DNA of 34,473 bases from Candidatus Cloacimonadota bacterium (GTDB lineage Bacteria; Cloacimonadota; Cloacimonadia; Cloacimonadales; TCS61), in contig JAIPGO010000147.1 of the NCBI GenBank assembly GCA_021736135.1, positions 1 through 34,473 of the forward strand, written 5' to 3'. Both the position numbers and the translations under genes were made by a program. Of the stretch, positions 24,701-31,218 are shown piece after piece. How positions within the stretch are numbered: the first letter of the stretch is position 1; each line of letters starts with the position of its first letter. The notes under the pieces were generated by a model. That model worked only from the letters and a program-made list of their open reading frames with translations. It ran no database searches and was not told the origin of the DNA.

Positions 24701-26454
24701 TTACAGCCTCTGGAAATGAGTTTATCCAGGTTTATATTCAAGGTCTGGCTGTGACTTTGATCGGAAACTTGAACTGGAATGGTGAAGAAGTAATCTATTT
24801 CACGGTAGATGATAATGTGAACCGTCTTACAGCCACAGATTCAGTTTTAGTAGTGGTTGAACCAGTCAACGACCCCCCCGTTATAAATATTCCACCAAGT
24901 ATTATCGCTGTACAGGGACAGCAGGAATCCTATGATTTAAGCAGCTTTATTTACAGCAATGATGGTGATTCTCTTACCCTTACTGCTGGTGGTTATGAGC
25001 TGATTGATGATATTCTTATCGATGGTTTTGTTGTAACTTTCGTTGATAGCACCTGGGATGTAAATGAAAATGTATTCTTCTATGTTACTGATGGCACCCT
25101 CATCAGCACAGATATAGTCAATGTTACTTTAATTCCGGTAGATCACACGCCTGATCCCGGGGATGTCGTAATTACATTACCCTTCCTCGATGGTCTGGAA
25201 CCAGGTGAGGAATTCTTACTGCCGGTTAATGTAAACATACTTCTTGAATATTGGGAAGTTTATGGTTTTGAGTTCTGGCTATTCTTTGATCCCGAGCTTC
25301 TCGAATTTCTTGGTTTTAACTTTGAGGGTACTATCGGGGATACTACCAGGGTCGTCGCCGGTGAAAGAGAAATCTTTATCGATCACGATTTCACCAATCC
25401 ACTCTTTGGTTCTGGTTCTTTGATCAACATTGAATTTAAATATATCTCTAATGAATATGAGCAGGCTGTAGTGGAACTGGATGATTTCGAATTCCATTCA
25501 CCCACTCCCTTCTATCCTGTTGTTTTACCAGGTACTATCAATAATGATTATCCGTCATTGATTCTTCCACTTTTAGATGCGTCTTTGGAGGAAGACTTTA
25601 GTATATACTCAGTTGACCTGGCTAATCATTTCTATGACAATTCACCCCAAAGCGATCTCGAATTCTCAGTAAGCTCTGCTTCTCAGGATTTTGCAGTTAC
25701 AATTGATAATTCTATGATGAATATCGTCTCTATACCGGATAGATATACAACCCAGACCTGGCCCGTTTATGTGGTCTGCTATGACCGTTTTCATTACTCC
25801 GTTCGGGATACATTCCTTGTGTATGTTGATCCCATAAACGACCCGCCCCGGATTTCTATTGAAAATGATTTCCAGATGGTTTCTGACGGAACCTTACATG
25901 TTGACTTTACAAATTATATTACTGATGTGGATAATGATGTTGGCACAGAAGTAACTATTTCTGTTGAAAATATATCCACAGGTATTGACCCCGATGACCT
26001 CATTGATATGGTTCTCGATGGTAAAATCGCTGATTTTACTGCCCCCCATAACTGGACTGGTATTAATAACTATGAAATTATTGCCTATGATCCGTTAGAC
26101 AGCTCGCAGGCTTTGTTCAATATCTTAGTGGTTTATACTGGTGGCTTTGACGTTCACTGCTACCCCAACCCGATGAATACCGATGATGGTACTAGATTTG
26201 TTATTAATTCAACCGCATCTTTAGCAGGTATTGAGATTTCCATTTACGACTTTGCCGGTAAAGAGGTTTGCTCTGAAAGCTTCGCAGGCAGGGGATCAAA
26301 TGAAATAACCTGGATGGGTTACACAGATGGCTGGAATGGTACCACGAATGGTACAAAACTCGCCCGTGGTGTTTACTTTGCGCGCGTCGTCGGAAAGGAC
26401 GGCTTTGATGAAATTGCCCTGGAGAAAGTCATCAAAGTTGTGATAAAGGATTAA
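18772..26454 (+). CDS. Giant secreted tandem-95 repeat protein with cohesin-like domain
   Basis: This 2560-aa protein begins with MNKQK, a hydrophobic stretch and a likely signal peptidase site near LLFA/DPPDW. An ECR-type module (AFGPGGEQ, DCRAIAFW, IYDAAADQ) pairs it with gene 2. One VCBS-like and about 20 tandem-95 repeats follow (19198-25140), mostly of the form LPxxFTFxED, VDFxxYISDVD, NWNGxExxTFTV, VNDPP. At about 25150-25545 (residues ~2126-2257) a different domain reads like a type I cohesin (LLPVNV, YGFEFWLFFDPELLEF, INIEFKY). Two further repeats precede a C-terminus with CYPNPMN and an FlgD-like tail (KLARGVYFARV). It lacks the WNWIS domain of genes 1 and 2. Role inferred: surface scaffold or adhesin; a cohesin would imply a docking partner. 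It is followed directly by the OmpA-fusion gene. Confidence 0.9.
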   Translation: MNKQKLIILSFVLFVACLLFADPPDWTPMIGNQYNMQVYAEVTLFEQPFTNENPGNILAAFGPGGEQDCRAIAFWDQVGPYAMWYLTIRSNASAIEMEPINFLIYDAAADQIYDTVGEFQIYFADNSVIGSIYDPYQLSAPANLPPVAVTDLYQTDEDIYLQVDALQGVLSNDYDPEGLELTAVLVDQTQHGSLEFFTDGSFNYLPGFDYYGADMFSYQAFDGVLYSDITIVNITINPVNDPPRFQFPPLGFSFNEDEDLIENFSNWISDPENDPIINLTASVTNYIILDIAGMVVQFTAPLNWFGEETVTFTATDSNGDSASEDVLVTVISVNDPPVIDIPYDQFTMEEDDVQILDLSLFISDIDNQELLLSVFDNDNISVSVDGFSVTLIPNENWFGSETLNFVVSDDVTRLTDNDFVEIIVQPVNDPPVINIPEDEYTFLEDESLLLDLSEYISDVDDTMLDITYSGYEYLIFEDLSPTVFYITAPLNWFGSELITFTVIDTAGLEASDDVLITVIPVPDPPVIMLPDSFTLEEDSLLIVDFGLEGYVYDVDSEILSLSSNGSNVVVNITGLNVEFIPLPDWNGTETITFTVYDETLQAQDDVDIIVTPVNDAPLIDIEDSYSFQEDEILQVDFSQYITDVDLDELTLTAAGNMNILVDIELLQVSFSAVQDWFGSEIITFTVNDNQGRAIASDSTEVIVTPANDEPVFILPNEISLYEDINLTVDFAQYITDDSSFLALSAGPAVNLMINIDSLLVTFIPNSNWNGVENISFTVFDGEFYVPDDVLINVIPVNDPPQINVPLEFVFNPNQVYNYNFQNFVFDLDSSTLSLSVTGNQNIDISISNLMVTFTTGDWLGVETVIFTVDDGTARATAFDQMDLIVTDDTLMPVIYLPVSFTFNEDSARSIDFNPYIYNDSQIQVYLSASGNENVIVEIDTLTNFVNLSALPNWFGTEEITFTIHAPGYDYYNSDQTNVIVNPVNDAPIINLPVGGFSFLEDASLTVDFNLGEGYISDVDNETVFMDLIANSPMPNIMVNFTGNIAYFTALPDYNGAETFTIYVNDGIAYVQQVFTVTVIPVNDAPVIDLPGAGFTFPENETLLVNFDQYIFDVDMDNCLLSLVNETDYIFAQINGTMVSFSSITYWNGSEALVFSVNDLHGRAIDIDTVMVYVSPVNNPPYIAYPMPDLQIMENQSNSSINLNIVFADYDTDPDLNAVVSDSLFFSSFEPGESNFNITITDGLVTIAPVQNWFGSKTLYFIATDTMGLTAQDSTLVTVISVNYPPEVILSLPDYNKQEDFTDFSLDLDLYFDDQDGDVLTYTVQYDPEQVFAQVLSSTLIISSLPNWYGQAGIIITATDPDELSANDGFVINVIPVNDPPQIALPPDFNLQEDIESVFNFASYASDPDNNSLIIFNDNPENLVITYGITAPLEVHIISNINWFGSELVTFYVSDQTGRLVDSDSVLVNVAPVNDPPVINVPNEGFTFAEDGSLVVDFTPYVSDVDSQFLSVIVSDGVNVQAAVAGYQVTFTAIPNWFGTENNTFTVGDGQYYDSEIAPVIVTPVNDPPVINLPISFTTPEDTPLVVDFAGYISDIDNLVTQLSLSVVGTYPDVNVSIAGTQVTFTPGPNFNGTVNISFLVNDNSGGITSDDVNLIVSPVNDPPTIILPASFTFNEDATLPVDFTAYVNDVDGNPLTLSVQNNVNVTVNITGLMVSFGAVQNWNGTENLTFIVNDGQGATANDNVNVIVNPVGDAPTINLPPEFRFDEDNSSEINFIPFITDIDTPFDQLALQVSGNTNVIVNFDMLQVNLSAVPNWNGTELLTFTVYETVGGLSASDDVNITVRPINDAPTINLPLSVNINEGGSLVIDMSDFIDDIDNNYNDLTLTCDGTDHLTVQIDNLVVTLLAETDWVGNETIQFTVYDLTLSNTDNMRVYILPTNDPPVIILPDQFVLQEDVLQTLNFALYASDVDGDPLTLTASGNEFIQVYIQGLAVTLIGNLNWNGEEVIYFTVDDNVNRLTATDSVLVVVEPVNDPPVINIPPSIIAVQGQQESYDLSSFIYSNDGDSLTLTAGGYELIDDILIDGFVVTFVDSTWDVNENVFFYVTDGTLISTDIVNVTLIPVDHTPDPGDVVITLPFLDGLEPGEEFLLPVNVNILLEYWEVYGFEFWLFFDPELLEFLGFNFEGTIGDTTRVVAGEREIFIDHDFTNPLFGSGSLINIEFKYISNEYEQAVVELDDFEFHSPTPFYPVVLPGTINNDYPSLILPLLDASLEEDFSIYSVDLANHFYDNSPQSDLEFSVSSASQDFAVTIDNSMMNIVSIPDRYTTQTWPVYVVCYDRFHYSVRDTFLVYVDPINDPPRISIENDFQMVSDGTLHVDFTNYITDVDNDVGTEVTISVENISTGIDPDDLIDMVLDGKIADFTAPHNWTGINNYEIIAYDPLDSSQALFNILVVYTGGFDVHCYPNPMNTDDGTRFVINSTASLAGIEISIYDFAGKEVCSESFAGRGSNEITWMGYTDGWNGTTNGTKLARGVYFARVVGKDGFDEIALEKVIKVVIKD
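19198..26140 (+). repeat. About 22 tandem-95 repeats in giant gene 3, interrupted by a cohesin-like domain
   Basis: Units of about 90-95 aa end in VNDPP or VNDAP linkers. They occupy 19198-25140, and two more lie at about 25545-26140 after the cohesin-like insert. Most follow the LPxxFTFxED subtype. A few (near 22320, 22620 and 25555) follow the LPDxxLxEDF subtype typical of gene 2. Aspartate-rich YISDVDxxxL segments recur in nearly every unit and resemble cadherin calcium-linker motifs. Confidence 0.85.
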
Positions 26455-26460
26455 GGAGGT
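26454..26460 (+). promoter_or_regulatory. Ribosome binding site that decides the start of the OmpA-fusion gene
   Basis: AGGAGGT begins on the last base of the gene 3 stop codon. Two ATGs follow, at 26463 (2 nt after the site) and 26466 (5 nt after). The second has the more usual spacing, so I place the start there. The arrangement shows that genes 3 and 4 are on one transcript. Confidence 0.7.
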
Positions 26461-26465
26461 GCATG

Positions 26466-28766
26466 ATGAAAAAGACAATAAACATTATCTTAGTTATCCT
26501 GATTGTTGCCAGTGTTGCCTTACTTGCCGCAGATAATAATCATGCTGCCGCCTATATGAGAATGGGTACAGATGCCAAAGCTATGGGGATGGGTGGTGCA
26601 GTTACTGCCAGCATTAATAATATCAACGCTGCCTACTGGAACCCCGCTAACCTCAATTTCCTTCAAACTCCTGAGCTGGGCACTACTTATAATGATCTTG
26701 GGCTTGATCGAAAGTTGAATTACTTTGCTCTAGGACAGCATTTATCTTTCGGTACACTGGCTCTTAGCTGGATGAATTCCTCTGTTGACGGTATTGTCGG
26801 TTATGATGAAAATGATCTTCCTACTGGCAACTTTGGTGTGGGTGATAATAATATTTCTCTTTCCTATGCTAATGCCTGGTATGGTGTAAATGCCGGATTG
26901 AATTTGAAATTCTATATTTCTGATATAGAAGGTGAGGATACTGAAAGCGGTTTTGGAGTTGATCTTGGTTTTAACTATCCTTTAGCTGCATACGACTTGA
27001 AACTCGGATTAATGCTTCGTGATCTTTATAGCTCTGAAATTGCCGGTGAAGCTCCCCCTATGCAATACAATCTTGGTATTGCCTGGCTGCCTTATGACTA
27101 TCTTACAACAGCCATTGACCTGCGGGGTGAGCAGAATGGCGATTTCGAATATGCTCTCGGTGCCGAATACTGGAACTGGATTATGCCCGATTATGACAAA
27201 ACTGACTTCTTTAACGAAACACAGGGCGGTTTGAGATTAGGCTTAGACAATGGTAATTTTACTGCCGGTTTCGGCATTAAAGTACGCTGGATTGAATTTA
27301 ATTATGCTTATATCAACGAAGAATTTGATAATGTTTTCGGAGATACTCACCAGTTCTCACTCGTTTTCCGCCCCTGGGATCAGGTTTCCAGACCAGAACC
27401 GGAGAAGGTTATTGTTTATGAAACCATTATGGATACAACATATCTGGAAACGGTTATTACAGAAGAAGAAGTTACGATTGTTCGCCTTTCAGGTACTTTG
27501 ATGGATGAATTTGGTGAACCCGTTTCTCTGCAGATTGCCTGGAAACAAACTGGTGAACCAGAGTATTCTGAATTTATACTCACTGATGTTGACGGATATT
27601 TTGAAGTATATCTGGAGAAAAATACTTCCTATGATTACTTGATCAGCGCTGATGATTATTTCGTGGAAAAAGGCTCTGTCTCCGTAGGTGAAGAAGATAT
27701 TGATTACTTTGATATTATGCTTTCCAAGCTCGATTTCAGTCGCTATATTATCAATTTTGACTATAATAGCGCCGTTATTAAAGAAGCTTCATATCCGATT
27801 CTCGATAACGTTGCTTCCGTTCTGCTTTCCTATCCCGGGACAAAGGTTGAAATAGCCGGGCATTGTGATAACCGGGGCGAAGACAATTATAATAAGAACC
27901 TTGCCCTGGATCGTGCTGAAGCAGTGAGAGATTACATCGTTAAAAAAGGCGTTCACTCTGATCAGATACATGCCGTGGGTTATGGCTACGATTATCCGCT
28001 TTATTCCAATGATACCGAAGAAGGAAGAGCAGGAAACCGCCGCATTGAGCTCAAGATTCTGGAAAGCGGCTCCATAAGCGAAGGCGTTCTGGGATGTGTG
28101 GGCTTCACTTCCGGCAGCACAAAAATCAACGAATACAGCGCTGCCTGTCTTGATATGCTGGCTGAACAACTGCGCGATAATGATAACATTAAAATTGAAA
28201 TTGCCGCCTTTACGGATAATGTCGGCTCAGCTGCTAATAATCTTACACTTTCTCAGGAAAGAGCTCAGTCTGTTGTCGATTACCTCATTACCAAAGGGGT
28301 GAAAGCTACTAAACTTACGGCAAGAGGATATGGTGAAACTCAGCCGGTTGCTACTAATGATAACGCTGCCGGAAGAGAAAAGAACCGCCGCATTGAAGTT
28401 CGGATACTGGAAGTGGAATCAATGAAGACTGGTGTTCTGGAAAATATCTTCTTCGAAACCGGTAAAGCTGCGCTTTCAAGGGAATCATATCCCGCCTTGA
28501 ACGCCCTGGCTGCCAGAATGATGGCTAATCCACAGATGAAAATAGAACTCTGCGGTTATACAGATAATGTCGGGACTGAAGCTGATAACCTTGAACTGTC
28601 GCAAAATCGTGCCGAAGCTGTTGTTGACTATCTTATTTCTGCCGGTATTTCGGAAGAAAGACTCATTGCCACCGGCTACGGTTCAGCAAGTCCAATTGCA
28701 GATAACGCCACTTTTGAAGGTCGTGCCCGTAACCGGCGCATTGAAGTAAAAATCCTCGCTCAATAA
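26466..28766 (+). CDS. PorV/UPF0164-like outer-membrane barrel fused to three OmpA peptidoglycan-binding domains
   Basis: This 766-aa protein (767 from the alternative ATG at 26463) has a signal peptide (MKKTINIILVILIVASVALLA). The region to about residue 305 has alternating beta-strand character and opens with MRMGTDAKAMGMGG and YWNPANL, the hallmark of the PorV/PorQ/UPF0164 outer-membrane proteins. PorV is the type IX secretion component that shuttles CTD-bearing substrates. A carboxypeptidase-regulatory-like domain (about 339-412, SGTLMDEFGEPV) follows. Three OmpA-like domains (about 429-532, 542-649, 658-767) each keep the Asp (GHCDNRG, AFTDNVG, GYTDNVG) and Arg (LALDRAEA, LSQERAQS, LSQNRAEA) that bind diaminopimelate, plus the NRRIE end. 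Lying 8-11 nt after a giant secreted protein, it is probably a wall-tethered outer-membrane partner of genes 1-3; that role is inferred. Confidence 0.85.
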   Translation: MKKTINIILVILIVASVALLAADNNHAAAYMRMGTDAKAMGMGGAVTASINNINAAYWNPANLNFLQTPELGTTYNDLGLDRKLNYFALGQHLSFGTLALSWMNSSVDGIVGYDENDLPTGNFGVGDNNISLSYANAWYGVNAGLNLKFYISDIEGEDTESGFGVDLGFNYPLAAYDLKLGLMLRDLYSSEIAGEAPPMQYNLGIAWLPYDYLTTAIDLRGEQNGDFEYALGAEYWNWIMPDYDKTDFFNETQGGLRLGLDNGNFTAGFGIKVRWIEFNYAYINEEFDNVFGDTHQFSLVFRPWDQVSRPEPEKVIVYETIMDTTYLETVITEEEVTIVRLSGTLMDEFGEPVSLQIAWKQTGEPEYSEFILTDVDGYFEVYLEKNTSYDYLISADDYFVEKGSVSVGEEDIDYFDIMLSKLDFSRYIINFDYNSAVIKEASYPILDNVASVLLSYPGTKVEIAGHCDNRGEDNYNKNLALDRAEAVRDYIVKKGVHSDQIHAVGYGYDYPLYSNDTEEGRAGNRRIELKILESGSISEGVLGCVGFTSGSTKINEYSAACLDMLAEQLRDNDNIKIEIAAFTDNVGSAANNLTLSQERAQSVVDYLITKGVKATKLTARGYGETQPVATNDNAAGREKNRRIEVRILEVESMKTGVLENIFFETGKAALSRESYPALNALAARMMANPQMKIELCGYTDNVGTEADNLELSQNRAEAVVDYLISAGISEERLIATGYGSASPIADNATFEGRARNRRIEVKILAQ

Positions 28767-28791
28767 ACTGCTTGAGGAGAGAGAGAGAAAG

Positions 28792-28817
28792 AAGCCGGGG
28801 TGTTAGCATCCCGGCTT
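28792..28817. terminator. Bidirectional hairpin terminator between convergent genes
   Basis: An 11-bp stem (AAGCCGGGGTG / CATCCCGGCTT, one G-U) closes a TTAG loop. It lies 25 nt after the OmpA-fusion stop and 47 nt from the end of the minus-strand comEC. TACTTT follows on the + strand and a pyrimidine tract (CTTTCTCTC) on the - strand, so it could serve both directions. Confidence 0.7.
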
Positions 28818-28864
28818 TACTTTGAAGCTACCTTCATTTATAATTCAAAATTCATAATTATTCA

Positions 28865-31165
28865 CTATTCTCTCAACATTACTTTCATTTTGACTTCGTT
28901 ACTATCTGTCTCCAGCAGCATTGCTCCGTCTTCGGCAGCAACTATTCTCCCTTTTCCCAGTTTACCATATCTCTCTCGCACCAGGCGATCTGGGAAACCA
29001 AAATGGTTCCCCTTCCCTGCCGGAATATAACAGATATCTGGATTCACGGCTTTCACAAATTCCGGTGTGCTTGAGCTCAGACTCCCATGATGCGGGACTT
29101 TTAAAAAATCTGAATCCAGTCTGCTTCCATATTCTTTCAGTAGCAGAGCTTCTGCCTCTTTCTCAATATCTCCCGTGAACAGAGCTTGAAAATTTCCGTA
29201 TTCCACTTTGATTACTAATGAGTTATTGTTTACTTTTTCTCCCTGAAAATCTCTGTTCGGATGCAGGAATTGCAATCGGGTATTCCCCAGCAGCATACTG
29301 AATGTATCCTGCAGGATTATCTGCCGGCAGTCTTCCTCAAAGACGCTCTTTTCCAGAGCAATATCTTCCAGATCATTCCAGAAGGAGGCTGCGGTTATCA
29401 GGCATTTCACTCTCAGGGCGTCAAAAACCTCGGGGATGCCACCATAATGATCATTATGGGCGTGCGTTATCATTACGTAATCAAGTGACTTAATTCCCCG
29501 CTTTTGCAGCCAGGGAACTAAAGCTTCAGCTCCGCCTCCTCTGGCTCCCGCAGGCGGACCGGCATCAATCAATATCTTCTCTCCGCCTGCTAATTCCAGT
29601 AATGCCAGATCCCCCTGTCCGCAGTCCAGACAACTTATGCGCATAATACCTGTTGCCGGTTCATCTTTGTAAAACGGGTATAATAGCACCAGGGTCAGTG
29701 CTATTATCAGCAAAATCAACAGAAGTGTTTTTTTCTTCATTAGCAGGTAATAACCTGCTGCTGCTCCGGCATATATCGCTAAGACCTTTATCAGGTGCAG
29801 GTACAGACCGTCTCTATATAATGGAAAGGAAGCTGCCGTTTGCAGCCAGCGGTTGAAAAGTTCTAACAGAAAGTGATATGCGCTGGCAAATGGTTCCCAG
29901 CCTATCGGCAAAAAGAGGATCAGAAAAAGCATTGGTAAAAGCAGACTGAATAAAAAAGAAGCCGGTATAACAGCCAGAATGGCATTGGCAGAAAAACAGC
30001 CAAAAACTGCGCTTGTTAGAGCTGCAAGAAATATTACGATTGCTATGGTCAACAGCAGTGAAACACAGATTCCTTTCAGCAGCGGTTTTCCTGAAACTCC
30101 CGGCAATGAAAGATTTTCCAGGCTGGGTAGAAGATTGATGATTACCAGCATTGCTCCCGCGGATAACTGCAACCCGACGGAAAAGACCTGTTCCGGCCGA
30201 ATGAAAGTTATTATAAATATACTTACTGCCAGAGTCTGGTTTAAATTTACCAGCCTTTCTCCCAGGCTGCTGAGACGGTAAAGTATATACATTACTATTG
30301 ACCGCGTTACCGCTGCCGCCCAGTTGCATAGATAACCGTATATAATTAGAATAATCAGCAGGAGATTATGGGCTGTCCTTCTTCTAAAGATCAAACGTAA
30401 CAGGTTATATAAAATTAAGGCGATGATGCCCACATGCAATCCGCTGATGGCAAATAAATGGCTAAGGCCTGATTTTCGCAGATATTGCCGATACTCAGAG
30501 GAAATTTCACTCGTATCACCTGCAAACATTGCTGCCGCATAAACACCGTCCCTGCCCAGTCTCCTCTGCAGGCGCTTTAGTAAATATTCCCTTATTACCT
30601 GCCATACATTCTGTCTGTGGCTGGTTATATCAAGCCTACCGACGCTGTTGGCTGTGGCATATATGTTCTGTACGCGGTAGTTTAACCGCCAGTCTCTGGC
30701 TCCGGGATTTCTTGCACCTTCCACTTTTTCCAGGATGACCATACCCCTTATCATATCTCCGATATTCATTTCCTGTGAACTGAATAACCTGATGCCGCCC
30801 TCGCAATATGCTCCTCGCAGAGTGTCCAGTTCACAGCGGTAAGTATTCATTGCCTTGCCTTTCCTGGTTTTTTCAGTGATCAGTCCATGAATTTCCACCT
30901 TCAGAGGTACGTTCTTTGGCAGTAAATTTGAGATATGCCGGGGTGGAAAGGTGTTGGCTGTATTCATACGCAGCATACCAGTCAAAAGAACCATTAACAG
31001 TAACAGCAGATAATTTTTCCTGAATAATAGAAATAATCCTGCTCCCAACAGAAATAGTATGATATAATAAGTAAGGTTAAAAACCAGATAATATCCAATT
31101 GCCAGTCCCGCCAGCCAGAAAACCGTTGGTAATACCAAAGCCGCCGGTGCCCCCCTGACAATCAT
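28865..31165 (-). CDS. comEC: ComEC/Rec2-type competence DNA-uptake channel
   Basis: This 766-aa protein is of normal length for the full three-part family. The N-terminal region has two or three membrane helices and a soluble DUF4131-like domain containing ARNPGARDW (~residues 20-170). The competence membrane domain carries GLSHLFAISGLHVG (~232-245) and several hydrophobic helices to ~490. The C-terminal metallo-beta-lactamase-like domain starts at LDCGQGD and shows ILIDAG, THAHNDHYGG (~566-575), FTGDI and PHHGS (~695), so the metal-binding set looks intact. ComEC forms the inner-membrane channel for single-stranded DNA in natural transformation. The start is supported by GAGGAG just upstream, with short spacing. 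It lies 53 nt after pgi in the same direction, probably in one operon. No other competence gene is in view. Confidence 0.93.
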   Translation of the reverse strand: MIVRGAPAALVLPTVFWLAGLAIGYYLVFNLTYYIILFLLGAGLFLLFRKNYLLLLLMVLLTGMLRMNTANTFPPRHISNLLPKNVPLKVEIHGLITEKTRKGKAMNTYRCELDTLRGAYCEGGIRLFSSQEMNIGDMIRGMVILEKVEGARNPGARDWRLNYRVQNIYATANSVGRLDITSHRQNVWQVIREYLLKRLQRRLGRDGVYAAAMFAGDTSEISSEYRQYLRKSGLSHLFAISGLHVGIIALILYNLLRLIFRRRTAHNLLLIILIIYGYLCNWAAAVTRSIVMYILYRLSSLGERLVNLNQTLAVSIFIITFIRPEQVFSVGLQLSAGAMLVIINLLPSLENLSLPGVSGKPLLKGICVSLLLTIAIVIFLAALTSAVFGCFSANAILAVIPASFLFSLLLPMLFLILFLPIGWEPFASAYHFLLELFNRWLQTAASFPLYRDGLYLHLIKVLAIYAGAAAGYYLLMKKKTLLLILLIIALTLVLLYPFYKDEPATGIMRISCLDCGQGDLALLELAGGEKILIDAGPPAGARGGGAEALVPWLQKRGIKSLDYVMITHAHNDHYGGIPEVFDALRVKCLITAASFWNDLEDIALEKSVFEEDCRQIILQDTFSMLLGNTRLQFLHPNRDFQGEKVNNNSLVIKVEYGNFQALFTGDIEKEAEALLLKEYGSRLDSDFLKVPHHGSLSSSTPEFVKAVNPDICYIPAGKGNHFGFPDRLVRERYGKLGKGRIVAAEDGAMLLETDSNEVKMKVMLRE

Positions 31166-31218
31166 TTTCTCCTCTTATTCTTATTAATATTTGTATTTTA
31201 ATCTTTCATTTTTCATCT

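Noticed and set aside
29814-30329. 171-aa open frame overlapping comEC on the same strand
   Set aside because: It lies in another frame inside the well-supported comEC gene and shows no coding character of its own.
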